Notes: generated from the letters alone by a model not told the origin. A stretch of DNA of 64,000 nucleotides from Leifsonia shinshuensis (GCF_022606355.1 NZ_JAHHZQ010000004.1:1-64000), one strand, 5' to 3'. Positions 15,421 to 25,514 are shown, counted from the first letter of the stretch. Numbers and translations: made by a program.

Positions 15421-18261
15421 GTGCCTGGCACGAAGAAGCTCGTCATCGTCGAGTCTCCGAACAAGGTGAAGTCCATCGCCCAGTACCTCGGCGACGGCTA
15501 CGAGGTGATGGCATCCGTCGGGCACATCCGCGACCTGATCGAGCCCAAGAACCTGCCTCCGGAGCTGAAGAAGGGGTCGCTCGGCAAGTTCTCCGTCGAC
15601 GTCGAGAACCAGTTCGCGCCGTACTACGTCGTCTCGGACCAGAAGAAGAAGACGGTCGCCGATCTGAAGCGTGCGCTCAAGGACGCCGACGAGCTCCTGC
15701 TCGCGACGGATGAAGACCGCGAAGGCGAGGCCATCGCCTGGCACCTGGTCGAGGTCCTCAAGCCCAAGGTCCCGGTCAAGCGCATGGTGTTCCACGAGAT
15801 CACCAAGGAGGCCATCGAGAAGGCACGCGACAACACCCGCGATATCGACATCGCCCTGGTCGATGCGCAGGAGACCCGCCGCATCCTCGACCGTCTGTAC
15901 GGGTACGAGGTCTCGCCCGTGCTGTGGCGCAAGGTCGGTCCCGGCCTCTCGGCGGGTCGTGTCCAGTCCGCGGCGACCCGTCTCGTGGTCGACCGCGAGC
16001 GCGAGCGCCTCGCGTTCGTCGCCGCGTCGTACTGGGGCCTCACGGCCCAGCTCGCCCCCGAGGAGGCCGCCACGTTCGAAGCCCGCCTCGCCCGTCTGAA
16101 CGGCGAGCGGGTGGCCACCGGCCGCGACTTCGACGATCACGGAAGACTGACGTCCGGGGCGACGACGCTCGACGAGGCGTCCGCGCAGGCACTCGCCGAC
16201 GCCATCCGACTGCAGACCACGGCCGTCTCGGTCGCCAAGGTCGACTCCAAGCCGTACTCGCGTCGCCCAGCGGCGCCGTTCACCACCTCCACGATGCAGC
16301 AGGAGGCGGCGCGCAAGCTGCGCTTCTCCGCCCGCCAGACCATGAGCGTCGCCCAGACCCTCTACGAGAACGGCTACATCACCTATATGCGCACCGACTC
16401 CGCGTCGCTGTCGCAGCAGGCGACCAACGCGGCGCGCACCCAGGCGGCAAAACTCTACGGCGCAGAGACCGTGCCGGAGAAGCCGCGCGTGTACGCCTCC
16501 AAGAGCAAGAACGCGCAGGAGGCCCACGAGGCCATCCGTCCCGCGGGTGAAGTCTTCCGCACCCCCGCCGAGCTGGAGAAGTCGCTCCGCGGACCGGAGC
16601 TGCGACTGTACGACCTGATCTGGAAGCGCACCGTCGCCTCGCAGATGGCCGACGCCAAGGGCCAGACGGCCTCGGTGACGGTCGAGGCGAAGATCGCCGA
16701 AGGCCCGCTCGACGGAACCGTCGCCGAGTTCACCGCGAGCGGAACGGTCATCACCTTCCGCGGCTTCCTCAACGCCTACGAAGAGGGCCGCGACGAGGAG
16801 CGCAACGCCGACGCCGGCGGAGACGCCAAGCTTCCTCCGCTGACGCCGGGCCAGCCGCTCAGCGTGGAGGACGTCGCCGCCGACGGTCACGAGACCACCC
16901 CGCCGCCGCGCTATACGGAGGCCAGCCTCGTGAAGACTCTGGAGGAGCTCGGCATCGGGCGCCCCTCGACCTTCGCGAGCATCATCTCCACGATCATCGA
17001 CCGCGGATACGTCACCCAGCGCGGTCAGGCACTGGTCCCGAGCTGGGTCGCGTTCTCGGTGGTGCGACTGCTGGAGGACTACTTCGCCGACCTGGTGGAG
17101 TACGACTTCACCGCCGAGATGGAGGACGACCTCGACCGCATCGCCGACGGCGAAGCCGAGCGCGTCGACTGGCTGAACAGCTTCTACTTCGGCAGCGAGA
17201 AGCACAAGGGCCTCCGCCGGGTGATCGACAACCTCGGGGAGATCGACGCGCGCAGCATCAACTCGATCGCTATCGACGACGGTGTGACACTGCGCATCGG
17301 CAAGTACGGTCCGTACCTGGAGGTCCAGGAGGAGGGCGCGGCGGAGGACGCGACGCCCCGCCGCGTCAACCTGCCTCCGGAGCTCGCACCGGACGAACTG
17401 ACGCCCGCCAAGGCGAAGGAGCTGATCGAGGCTCCGGTGCAGACCGACCGCGTGCTGGGTTCCGACCCGGCGACCGGAAAACTCGTGCTGGCGAAGGACG
17501 GCCGGTTCGGCCCGTACGTGACCGAGGCCGATCCGGAGGAGGAGCCGGCGGCCGACCCGAAGACCGGAGAGGTCGTCGAGGCCAAGAAGTCGGCCAAGAA
17601 GGCCGCGGTCAAGCCGCGAACGGCGTCGCTGTTCAAGTCGATGGACCTCTCGACGATCGATCTCGACACGGCGCTCCGGCTTCTGGACCTGCCGCGCACG
17701 GTCGGAACCGACCCGGAGAGCGGCGCCGACATCCAGGCCGCCAACGGCCGCTACGGCCCCTACCTGAAGAAGGGGACGGACACGCGGTCGCTGTCGAGCG
17801 AAGACGACATCTTCGGGATCGACCTCGCCGGTGCCCTCGAGCTGTTCGCGCAGCCCAAGTACGGCAACCGTCGCGCCTCCAGCGCGCTCAAGGAGTTCGA
17901 CGCCGATCCCGTCAGCGGCAAGCCGATCAAGATCAAGGACGGCCGGTTCGGCGCCTACGTCACCGACGGTGAGACCAACGCGACCATCCCGCGCGGCGAG
18001 ACCGTGGACGAGGTCGACTTCGCCCGGGCGGTGCAGCTGCTGGCGGACAAACGGGCGAAGGGCCCGGCCAAGAAGCCAGCGGCCAAGCGCACGTCCACGC
18101 GATCGACGTCGGCCAAGACGACGGCCGCGAAGACGACGGCCGCGAAGACGACGGCTGCGAAGACCACCACCGCGAAATCCACCGCAGCCAAGACGACGAA
18201 GGCTGCGGCCAAGCCGAAGACGACGTCGACGCGCGCCGCGGCGAAGAAGACCGCCGAGTGA
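15421..18261 (+). CDS. topA: DNA topoisomerase I
   Basis: Protein of 946 residues that relaxes negative supercoils by a type IA mechanism. The TOPRIM domain starts KLVIVESPNKVKSIAQYLG and contains LLATDEDREGEAIAWHL. The catalytic Tyr lies in GYITYMRTDSASLSQQ at about residue 323. The C-terminal region has repeated actinobacterial modules (DGRFGPYV, NGRYGPYL, DGRFGAYV) and a Lys/Ala/Thr tail of AKTTA repeats that likely binds DNA. The GTG start at 15421 has AGAGGAG nine bases upstream. The stop overlaps the tmk start by four bases. Confidence 0.96.
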   Translation: MPGTKKLVIVESPNKVKSIAQYLGDGYEVMASVGHIRDLIEPKNLPPELKKGSLGKFSVDVENQFAPYYVVSDQKKKTVADLKRALKDADELLLATDEDREGEAIAWHLVEVLKPKVPVKRMVFHEITKEAIEKARDNTRDIDIALVDAQETRRILDRLYGYEVSPVLWRKVGPGLSAGRVQSAATRLVVDRERERLAFVAASYWGLTAQLAPEEAATFEARLARLNGERVATGRDFDDHGRLTSGATTLDEASAQALADAIRLQTTAVSVAKVDSKPYSRRPAAPFTTSTMQQEAARKLRFSARQTMSVAQTLYENGYITYMRTDSASLSQQATNAARTQAAKLYGAETVPEKPRVYASKSKNAQEAHEAIRPAGEVFRTPAELEKSLRGPELRLYDLIWKRTVASQMADAKGQTASVTVEAKIAEGPLDGTVAEFTASGTVITFRGFLNAYEEGRDEERNADAGGDAKLPPLTPGQPLSVEDVAADGHETTPPPRYTEASLVKTLEELGIGRPSTFASIISTIIDRGYVTQRGQALVPSWVAFSVVRLLEDYFADLVEYDFTAEMEDDLDRIADGEAERVDWLNSFYFGSEKHKGLRRVIDNLGEIDARSINSIAIDDGVTLRIGKYGPYLEVQEEGAAEDATPRRVNLPPELAPDELTPAKAKELIEAPVQTDRVLGSDPATGKLVLAKDGRFGPYVTEADPEEEPAADPKTGEVVEAKKSAKKAAVKPRTASLFKSMDLSTIDLDTALRLLDLPRTVGTDPESGADIQAANGRYGPYLKKGTDTRSLSSEDDIFGIDLAGALELFAQPKYGNRRASSALKEFDADPVSGKPIKIKDGRFGAYVTDGETNATIPRGETVDEVDFARAVQLLADKRAKGPAKKPAAKRTSTRSTSAKTTAAKTTAAKTTAAKTTTAKSTAAKTTKAAAKPKTTSTRAAAKKTAE
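18114..18178 (+). repeat. 15-bp tandem repeat in topA tail
   Basis: About four units of GACGACGGCCGCGAA encode the AKTTA repeats of the basic topoisomerase tail. The two central units are identical and the last is diverged. Confidence 0.7.
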
Positions 18262-18941
18262 CGGACGAGCACGACGTCGACGCGCGCCGCCGCGACGACG
18301 ACACCCGCCCCAGCGGTAGCGCGCGACCCGGTCTGTTCATCACCCTCGAGGGCGGCGACGGCGTCGGCAAGTCGACGCAGGCCGCGCTCCTCGAGCAGTG
18401 GTTGGCCGGGCGCGGGCGGACGGTCGTGCGCACGCGGGAGCCCGGCGGCACCGACGCCGGGGTGGAGATCCGGGAGATCGTGCTGCACCACCGGGGCGAC
18501 ATCGCGCCGCGTGCCGAGGCGCTGCTCTACGCGGCCGACCGCGCCCACCACGTCGCGACCGTCGTGCGTCCCGCACTGGAGCGCGGCGACGTCGTCCTGC
18601 AGGACCGCTACATCGACTCGTCCGTCGCCTACCAGGGCGCGGGCCGCGTCCTCGACGCCGACCAGGTGCGCGAGCTGTCGCTGTGGGCGACGGAGGGGCT
18701 TCTTCCCGACCTGACGATCCTGCTCGACCTCGACGAGACATCCGCGCGGGCCCGTCTCGATTCGTCGCGCACCCGCTACGACCGTCTCGAGGCGGAGCGC
18801 TCCGACTTCCACGCCCGCGTGCGCGCCGCCTACCTGGCGCTCGCCGAGGCGGAGCCCGGGCGCTTCCTGGTGGTCGACGCGTCGCAGCCCGTCGACGTCA
18901 TCGCGGCGGACATCCGCCGTCGCCTCGAGGACCGGGTCTGA
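18258..18941 (+). CDS. tmk: dTMP kinase
   Basis: Protein of 227 residues that phosphorylates dTMP to dTDP. P-loop EGGDGVGKST, substrate loop REPGGTDAG, and DRYIDSSVAYQGAGR are all present. It has a charged N-terminal extension of about 24 residues before the first strand (GLFITLEGG). Within this extension lies a 19-base copy of the topA 3' end in another frame. GTG 18258 overlaps the topA stop (GTGA), so translation is coupled. The order topA-tmk-holB is common in actinobacteria. Confidence 0.95.
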   Translation: MTDEHDVDARRRDDDTRPSGSARPGLFITLEGGDGVGKSTQAALLEQWLAGRGRTVVRTREPGGTDAGVEIREIVLHHRGDIAPRAEALLYAADRAHHVATVVRPALERGDVVLQDRYIDSSVAYQGAGRVLDADQVRELSLWATEGLLPDLTILLDLDETSARARLDSSRTRYDRLEAERSDFHARVRAAYLALAEAEPGRFLVVDASQPVDVIAADIRRRLEDRV

Positions 18942-19024
18942 CCGCCGCGGCCCCGGCTCCGGCCGCTGCCGCGTCGCCCGCGGTCGCCGACGGGGTGTCC
19001 GCCGTCCCCGCTAGCCTGGAGCAC

Positions 19025-20215
19025 ATGGCGGTGTGGGACGACCTGACGGGTCAGGACGACGCGATCGCCGTCGTGCGCGCAGCGGCCGAGTCGGCCACCG
19101 CGTCCGGCCCCGCGGCCGTCGCCGCGCGCGGCATGACCCACTCCTGGCTCATCACCGGCCCTCCCGGTTCGGGCAGATCCAACCTCGCGTATGCGTTCGC
19201 GACCGCACTGCTGAGCCCAGGCACGCCGGACGGCGACCGCGCGGCGCAGCGCCAGGTGGAGGCGCGCACCCACCCCGACCTCGCGGTGCTCAGCACCGAG
19301 CGCGTCATCATCTCGATCGACGAAGTGCGGTCGCTCGTCTCCAGCTCGCAGTTCGCACCGTCGGTCGGCCGGTACCGGGTCATGGTCATCGAAGACGCCG
19401 ACCGCATGACGGAGCGCACGTCGAACGTCCTCCTGAAAGCCCTCGAGGAGCCGCCGGAGCGCACCGTGTGGATCCTCTGCGCGCCGAGCGACGCCGATCT
19501 GCTGCCCACCATCCGCTCCCGCGTCCGGACCGTGCGCCTCAAGGTCCCCGGCGTCGCCGACGTCGCCCAGCTCATCGAGCGCCGCGACGGTGTCGACCGC
19601 GCGGTCGCCGAACGCGCGGCCCGCCACGCCCAGAGCCACATCGGGATGGCGCACCGGCTGGCCACGAACGAGGAGGCCCGGCGTCGGCGCGACCAGACGC
19701 TCGAGCTCGCACTCGGAATCCGCTCGGTCTCCGACGCGGTGCAGGCTGCGGCGACGCTGCTGGAGGTCGCGGGCGCCGACGCGAAGGCGATCACGGAGGA
19801 GCGCGACGCAGAGGAGCGCGAGCACGCCCTGCGCTCGCTCGGCGTCGAGCCGGGCGGCGCCATCCCGCCCGCGCTCCGCGGGCAGCTGCGGCAGCTCGAG
19901 GAGGACCAGAAGCGCCGGGCGACCCGGAGCCTCCGCGACGGGATCGACCGGATCCTCACCGACCTGCTGTCCCTGTACCGCGACGTGATGATGCTGCAGC
20001 TCGGCAGCGGCAGCGAGCTCGTCAACGTCGAGCTCCAGACCCGGCTGTCCGCTCTCAGCACGCACACGACTCCTGCGGCTACGCTCTCCGCGATGGATGC
20101 GATCGCAACCGCCCGCGAGCGGATCGACGGCAACATCGCACCAGCCCTGGCCCTGGAGGCCATGCTCATCACCATCCTTCGCGGCACCGCCGCGCGAAAG
20201 GGGACCGACCTGTGA
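19025..20215 (+). CDS. holB: DNA polymerase III subunit delta'
   Basis: Protein of 396 residues, a clamp-loader subunit. It begins MAVWDDLTGQDDAI and has the nucleotide loop ITGPPGSGRSNLAYAF, with Arg in place of the Walker Lys, in keeping with delta' not being an active ATPase. IEDADRMTERTSNVLLKALEEPPE is the AAA+ Walker B/sensor 1 region. The ATG at 19025 is the first start giving the conserved N-terminus. The TGA overlaps the next GTG start (GTGA). Confidence 0.93.
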   Translation: MAVWDDLTGQDDAIAVVRAAAESATASGPAAVAARGMTHSWLITGPPGSGRSNLAYAFATALLSPGTPDGDRAAQRQVEARTHPDLAVLSTERVIISIDEVRSLVSSSQFAPSVGRYRVMVIEDADRMTERTSNVLLKALEEPPERTVWILCAPSDADLLPTIRSRVRTVRLKVPGVADVAQLIERRDGVDRAVAERAARHAQSHIGMAHRLATNEEARRRRDQTLELALGIRSVSDAVQAAATLLEVAGADAKAITEERDAEEREHALRSLGVEPGGAIPPALRGQLRQLEEDQKRRATRSLRDGIDRILTDLLSLYRDVMMLQLGSGSELVNVELQTRLSALSTHTTPAATLSAMDAIATARERIDGNIAPALALEAMLITILRGTAARKGTDL

Positions 20216-21768
20216 CCACCCGACTGAGCCGTCCGGCTCGCCGGCGGGCCGCTCGCACCGTCTTCGCCGCGATCGTCGCCGTCACCGCCCTCACGCTGAC
20301 CGGCTGCGTCACCTGGTTCCTGCCGGCGAAGACGTCGAGCACCTCCACGCCGGCGCCCGAGAAGGTCGCTGCCGCGCTCATGCCGTTCTACACGCAGCAG
20401 CTCGTGTGGAGCGACTGCGCCCAGGGCAAGCAGTGCGCGACGGCCACGGCCCCGCTCGACTGGAACGCTCCGTCGGCCGGTGAGGTCAAGCTGGCCCTCA
20501 TCCGTCAGCAGGCCACCGGCACGAAGCAGGGGTCGCTGCTGGTGAACCCCGGCGGTCCGGGGGGCTCCGGCTACGACTTCGTCAAAGACTCGGTCGGCTA
20601 CGCGACGGACAAGACGCTTCAGAGCCACTTCGACGTCGTCGGATTCGACCCGCGAGGCGTCGGCCGCTCGACGGCCGTGAAGTGCTACGACGCCGCACAG
20701 ATGGACGACTACCTCTACGGCATCACCCCGGGCCAGCGCGGCTCCGACGCGTGGATCGCGAGCAGCGTCACGCAGTCGAAGGACTTCGGCTCGGCCTGCG
20801 CGAAGAACACCGGAGCCCTGCTCGACCACGTCGACACGGTGAGCGCGGCCCGCGACCTCGACCTCCTGCGCGCGGTGCTCGGCGACACCAAGCTCAACTA
20901 CCTGGGCTACTCCTACGGCACCTACCTGGGCGCCGTGTACGCCGGCCTCTACCCGGGCAAGACGGGCCGGCTGGTGCTCGACGGCGCCCTCGACCCCGCG
21001 GCCTCCAACTTCGACGTCACGAAAGTGCAGGCCGAGGGATTCGAGAGCGCACTGCGCGCCTACCTCACGAAGTGCCTGACCGAGAAGGACTGCCCGTTCA
21101 GCGGGACGGTCGACGACGGGCTGGCGACGATCTCGCAGCTGCTCGCCGCCGTCGAGGCCAGCCCCATCCGCAACTCCGACGGTCGAGAGCTGGGCGCCAA
21201 CACCCTGGTCACCGCGATCATCTACCCGCTGTACGACGCGACCGCGTGGTCGTACCTGAGCAGCATGTTCGCCGACGTGATGAAGGGCAGCGCGCGCATC
21301 GCGTTCACCCTCGCCGACGGCTACAACAGCCGCAACAGCGACGGCACCTACAGCGACAACTCCACCGAGGCGTTCATGGCGATCAACTGCCTCGACTACA
21401 GCTATGACGACAATCCGGCGACCATGCGCGCCCAGGCTCAGGAGCTGGCCAAGGCCGCACCGGTGATCGGGCCCTACATGGCCTACGGCGACATCGGCTG
21501 CGCGAACTGGCCGTACAAGACGACGGTGGAACGGGGGCCGATCGCCGCCGCCGGATCCGCGCCCATCCTCGTCGTCGGCACGACCAACGATCCGGCGACG
21601 CCGTACGTGTGGGCCAAGAACATGGCGTCGGAGCTCGAGAACGGGCACCTTCTCACCTACAAGGGCGAGGGTCACACGGCGTACAACAAGTCGAACTCCT
21701 GCGTGAACGACACGGTCGACGCGTTCCTGGTCGACGGCACGATCCCGCCGAAGGGCAAGACCTGCTGA
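20212..21768 (+). CDS. Tripeptidyl-aminopeptidase-like alpha/beta hydrolase lipoprotein
   Basis: Protein of 518 residues. A signal peptide with lipobox LTLTGC (Cys about residue 28) predicts a lipoprotein facing outside. The alpha/beta hydrolase core shows the oxyanion region NPGGPGGSG, the Arg-Gly block GFDPRGVGRS, nucleophile elbow LGYSYGTYLG, a late Asp in GTTNDPATPY and His in GEGHTAY. This matches the SCO7095/tripeptidyl aminopeptidase group of peptidase family S33; substrate is inferred to be short peptides. GTG 20212 overlaps the holB stop, so it is translated from the topA-tmk-holB transcript. Confidence 0.88.
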   Translation: MTTRLSRPARRRAARTVFAAIVAVTALTLTGCVTWFLPAKTSSTSTPAPEKVAAALMPFYTQQLVWSDCAQGKQCATATAPLDWNAPSAGEVKLALIRQQATGTKQGSLLVNPGGPGGSGYDFVKDSVGYATDKTLQSHFDVVGFDPRGVGRSTAVKCYDAAQMDDYLYGITPGQRGSDAWIASSVTQSKDFGSACAKNTGALLDHVDTVSAARDLDLLRAVLGDTKLNYLGYSYGTYLGAVYAGLYPGKTGRLVLDGALDPAASNFDVTKVQAEGFESALRAYLTKCLTEKDCPFSGTVDDGLATISQLLAAVEASPIRNSDGRELGANTLVTAIIYPLYDATAWSYLSSMFADVMKGSARIAFTLADGYNSRNSDGTYSDNSTEAFMAINCLDYSYDDNPATMRAQAQELAKAAPVIGPYMAYGDIGCANWPYKTTVERGPIAAAGSAPILVVGTTNDPATPYVWAKNMASELENGHLLTYKGEGHTAYNKSNSCVNDTVDAFLVDGTIPPKGKTC

Positions 21769-21846
21769 CGTCTCGCTCGGGCGACGTGACGACTCATCCC
21801 GTGTGGTGAGTGGTGCAATTTTGCAGACGGTGAAATAATACGACTC

Positions 21847-22542
21847 GTGACTGTGGTGACCGGGATGACGGACGGCGAGCTGGGCCTCCGTGAGCGCAAG
21901 CGCATCGCGACCAGGCGCGCCATCCAGTTGGCGGCGCTGGAGCTCGCGAGCGAGCGCGGTTTCGACAGGGTGACGGTCGACGAGATCAGTCACGCCGCGA
22001 ATGTGTCGCCGCGCACGTTCTTCAACTACTTCCCGTCCAAAGAGTCGGCGATCATCGGCGAGCTGCCGGAACTGCCGGACGAGGAGAGCATCGAGCGCTT
22101 CATCGAGGCCGGACCGACGGAGCCCATCCTCGACGGAATGGGGCGCCTGCTCATCGCCGCGATCGAGTCGGGCGACCTCGACGGCGACCTGGGAGGAGGC
22201 GTCCCAGACGAGCGCACGGCGAGCGCGCAAGAGCTCCACGTGCTGCGCCGCTCCCTGCTGAAGGACAACCCGGAGCTGTTCGCGCAGCGGATGGCCAGCA
22301 TGCACAAGTTCGAGGACGCGCTCAGCGCCGTCGTGCAGCGCCGCCTGGCCCACGACGACCCCGAGCTCGCGGCCGACGAGGAGGCCCTGCATCAGCGCGC
22401 GCGCCTCGTCACCTATGTCGCGTTCGCGGGGATGCGGCACGCGTGGTCGTGCTGGGCCGACCACGGCGGAGTCGAGCCCCTCGCCGACCGCCTCCGCAGC
22501 TCGTTCGCCCAGCTGCAGGCCCTCGGCGCACAGCAGGGGTGA
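21847..22542 (+). CDS. TetR family transcriptional regulator
   Basis: Protein of 231 residues. The N-terminal helix-turn-helix is clear: ALELASERGFDRVTVDEISHAANVSPRTFFNYFPSKESAI at about residues 24-65. The C-terminal ligand domain is not assignable. Start GTG 21847 is the first; GTG 21853, GTG 21856 or ATG 21865 would also keep the HTH. Its target is unknown: the gene stands alone between the hydrolase and tRNA-Thr. The AT-rich segment 21811-21840 just upstream probably carries its promoter. Confidence 0.88.
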   Translation: MTVVTGMTDGELGLRERKRIATRRAIQLAALELASERGFDRVTVDEISHAANVSPRTFFNYFPSKESAIIGELPELPDEESIERFIEAGPTEPILDGMGRLLIAAIESGDLDGDLGGGVPDERTASAQELHVLRRSLLKDNPELFAQRMASMHKFEDALSAVVQRRLAHDDPELAADEEALHQRARLVTYVAFAGMRHAWSCWADHGGVEPLADRLRSSFAQLQALGAQQG

Positions 22543-22628
22543 GCAGGGGAGGCCGCGTCGGGCGTGGTCGTGAGCACCTCCCGAATCGGGTAAGCTATCT
22601 GACTGTGCCCGGGCGCGAGTCCGGCCAC

Positions 22629-22704
22629 GCCGCCCTAGCTCAGTCGGCAGAGCATCTCACTCGTAATGAGAAGGTCAAGGGTTCGATTCCCTTGGGCGGC
22701 TCCA
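22629..22704 (+). tRNA. tRNA-Thr (anticodon CGT)
   Basis: Acceptor GCCGCCC at 22629-22635 pairs with GGGCGGC at 22694-22700; discriminator T at 22701 and encoded CCA at 22702-22704. The anticodon stem CTCAC/ATGAG region encloses CTCGTAA, giving CGT, which decodes ACG. The T-loop is GTTCGATTC. Confidence 0.95.
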
Positions 22705-22863
22705 TCTGATCGTCCCGCTTACGTCGGGTTCGATATCTCCACGTAGCGCTTTCGCCCACTCGACCCGCTGCCTTCCGAGGCGAGACGTTTCCGTGCGCCC
22801 GCGACTCATCCGGCGTAGACTCTCCCTTGATTTGAGGATTGTTCAGTTTGACCTGGGGCTGTC

Positions 22864-25422
22864 ATGGAAACGACGTCGGAGTCCGGTCGGGCGCGCGTGC
22901 TCGGCATGCTCACCGCGGTGGCGAGTGCGCTGCTGCTGATCGGGGGAGGGCTGAGCCTCGGCGGGGCCGCGTCGGCCGACACCATGCCCGTCGACCCGAC
23001 GAATCCGGCGACGCCTCCGACCGTTGACGGCAGCGTCCTGCCCACCACGCAGATGGACGGCGTGGCCTGGGCGCAGGCGGTCGTCGGCAACACCGTGTAT
23101 GTCGCGGGCAAGTTCACGGCGGCGCGGCCGTCCGGGTCGCCCGCGGGGTCGAACACGACTCCGCGAAGCAACTTCCTCGCGTACGACATCACGACCGGTG
23201 TCCTGAACACCAGCATCAACGTCCCGCTGAACGGCCAGGCGCTGGCCGTCGCCGCCTCGCCCGACGGGTCGCGCGTCTATCTGGGCGGCGACTTCACCAC
23301 CGCGGGCGGCGGCACCTACTACCGGATCGTCGCGATCAGCACGGCCACCGGTCAGATCATCAGCTCGTTCCGCCCGATCATGGCGAGCCAGGTGCGGTCG
23401 CTCGCCGCGACGAACACCGCGCTCTACGCCGGCGGGACCTTCACCAGCGTCAACGGCACGGCCACCGGCTACATCGCGAAGATCGACGCGTCGAACGGCG
23501 CGCTCATCACGTCGTGGAAGGGCTCCGCCGACTACGTCGTGGATGCGCTCGCCGTCAGCCCGGACGGCACCAGGGTCTACGCGGGAGGCCGCTTCCAGAA
23601 CATGGACGGCGCCGCCAACTACGGCCTCGCGATGCTCGACGGCACGACCGGCGCCGTGCTGCCGTTCCCGACCAACACCATCGTGCGGGACGCCGGTATC
23701 AACGCGGGGATCACCGCGCTCTCGGCCACGGCCGACCGGGTCTACGGCTCCGGCTACGTGTTCGGTTCCGGAGGCAACTTCGAGGGCGCATTCTCTTCCG
23801 ACGCGGTCACCGGGGCACTGGTGTGGATGGAGGACTGCCACGGCGACACCTACTCGATCATGCCGATCGGCAACGTGCTCTACGCCACCGGCCATCAGCA
23901 CATGTGCAGCAACGTCGGCGGGTTCCCCGAGACGAACCCACGCACTTACCACCACACCCTGGCCTTCTCGAAGGCCGTCACCGGAAAGCTGACGAACGAC
24001 GGCAACAGGTCGTACGCGAACTTCTCCGGCCGCCCGTCGCCGAGCCCGCTGACCTGGTACCCCGACTTCTCCACCGGCACGTACACCGGCATGGGACAGG
24101 CGGTCTGGAGCCTCTCCGGCAACACGGACTACCTCGTGGCTGGCGGCGAGTTCCCGACCGTCAACGGCAAGGCCCAGTACGGCCTGACCCGCTTCGCGAT
24201 GGACAGCGTCTCGCGCAGCACGATGGGGCCGAACAACAACACGGCGCTCACCCCGACGGCGACCTCGACGACGTCCGGGCAGGCCAAGATCGCGTGGACC
24301 TCCACCTACGACATGGACAACTACCAGCTCAGCTACGCCCTGTCGCGTGACGGCAACACGGCGAACCCGATCTACACGACGACGAAGAGCAACAACTTCT
24401 GGAACACCTCCGCCATGAGCTTCACCGACACCGGTGTGGCCCCGGGAAGCTCGCACACCTACACGATCACGGTCACGGATCCGGACGGGAACGCGATCTC
24501 CCGGACCGGCAATCAGGTGGTGATCGCAGGCGGAGGCACCAACCCGCCGCCGGTCGCGTCGTTCACCGTGGGGGTGAACGGCCTGACGATCAGTGTCGAC
24601 GGCACGTCCTCCAGCGACCAGAACGGCACGATCGCCTCGTACGCGTGGAACTTCGGCGACGGCAAGACCGCGACCGGAGCGACCGCGAGCCATGAGTACG
24701 CGGCCGCGGGCACCTACTCGGTGACCTTGACGGTCACCGACAACCAGGGTGCGACGGACTCGAAGTCCCAGTCCGTCACGGTGTCGGCGAACTCCGGCAC
24801 GACGATCGCCCAGGACACCTTCCAGCGAACCGTCTCCAGCGGGTGGGGCAGCGCCCAGACCGGAGGCGCCTGGACGGGATCGGGCAGCGCGACGCAGTAC
24901 GCCGTGAGCAACGGGACCGGCAACATCGCCGACGCCGCGGGCACGACCGCGACCGAACTGCTCAAGTCGGTCTCGACGAGCCGCAGCGACACGACCGTGA
25001 CCCTCACGACCGACATCGCCCCGACCGGAGGTGGGGCCTTCGTCTCGGCGATCGGCCGGCAGGTCGGCTCGGTCGCCTACGAGGGCCGCGCCTGGATCAG
25101 CGCGAGCGGCGCGGTGCAGGTGCAACTGCTGCAGAGCGGAACGACAATCCAGTCGGCGGTGGTCAGCGGGGTGACCTACACCCCGGGGATGCAGCTGAAC
25201 CTGCGCGTGCAGGTCTTCGGGACCTCCCCGACCACCATCCAGGCGAAGCTGTGGCCGGCGACTCAGGCCCAGCCCACCAACTGGCAGGTGAGCTCGACTG
25301 ACGCCACTGCCGCACTGCAGGCCGCGGGCGACGTCGGACTGAAGGCCTACCTGTCGGGAGCCGCCACCGTGTCGCCGGTCACGGTGAAGTTCGCGAACTA
25401 CGGGGTCGTCGCGGTGCCGTGA
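22864..25422 (+). CDS. Secreted beta-propeller protein with PKD domain
   Basis: Protein of 852 residues. A signal peptide covers about residues 1-39 (cut near AASA). Residues 50-450 consist of repeats such as VYVAGKF, VYLGGDF, LYAGGTF, VYAGGRF, a delta-60/NHL-like propeller. A fibronectin III-like stretch (about 455-560) is followed by a PKD domain with YAWNFGDGKTATGAT and TYSVTLTVTD. The C-terminal 200 residues look like a concanavalin-type laminin-G fold. It is probably an exported adhesive or glycan-binding protein. It was the left neighbour of the propeller gene now at 41.6 kb before the NRPS block arrived (see direct repeats). Confidence 0.82.
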   Translation: METTSESGRARVLGMLTAVASALLLIGGGLSLGGAASADTMPVDPTNPATPPTVDGSVLPTTQMDGVAWAQAVVGNTVYVAGKFTAARPSGSPAGSNTTPRSNFLAYDITTGVLNTSINVPLNGQALAVAASPDGSRVYLGGDFTTAGGGTYYRIVAISTATGQIISSFRPIMASQVRSLAATNTALYAGGTFTSVNGTATGYIAKIDASNGALITSWKGSADYVVDALAVSPDGTRVYAGGRFQNMDGAANYGLAMLDGTTGAVLPFPTNTIVRDAGINAGITALSATADRVYGSGYVFGSGGNFEGAFSSDAVTGALVWMEDCHGDTYSIMPIGNVLYATGHQHMCSNVGGFPETNPRTYHHTLAFSKAVTGKLTNDGNRSYANFSGRPSPSPLTWYPDFSTGTYTGMGQAVWSLSGNTDYLVAGGEFPTVNGKAQYGLTRFAMDSVSRSTMGPNNNTALTPTATSTTSGQAKIAWTSTYDMDNYQLSYALSRDGNTANPIYTTTKSNNFWNTSAMSFTDTGVAPGSSHTYTITVTDPDGNAISRTGNQVVIAGGGTNPPPVASFTVGVNGLTISVDGTSSSDQNGTIASYAWNFGDGKTATGATASHEYAAAGTYSVTLTVTDNQGATDSKSQSVTVSANSGTTIAQDTFQRTVSSGWGSAQTGGAWTGSGSATQYAVSNGTGNIADAAGTTATELLKSVSTSRSDTTVTLTTDIAPTGGGAFVSAIGRQVGSVAYEGRAWISASGAVQVQLLQSGTTIQSAVVSGVTYTPGMQLNLRVQVFGTSPTTIQAKLWPATQAQPTNWQVSSTDATAALQAAGDVGLKAYLSGAATVSPVTVKFANYGVVAVP

Positions 25423-25432
25423 CCCGGCGCCG

Positions 25433-25461
25433 GGTCACCCGATGGACGCCAGGTGCGTGCC
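25433..25461. repeat. Left 29-bp direct repeat bounding the NRPS block
   Basis: Bases 25433-25461 match 41563-41591 in the same orientation with one mismatch (C at 25450 against T at 41580). On the minus strand this copy still encodes GTHLASIG plus stop, the tail of the propeller gene at 41565. It lies 11 bases past the PKD gene stop. Confidence 0.85.
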
Positions 25462-25514
25462 CTTCGATAACCGTGTGATCGAGCGAGTCGAGCGCGTCAC
25501 ACTATTCTGAATCG

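Noticed and set aside
19051-22464. 1137-codon open frame on the minus strand opposite holB and the lipoprotein hydrolase
   Set aside because: It is a mirror of high-GC codon bias: no domain, arginine- and valine-rich, and opposite three well supported genes.
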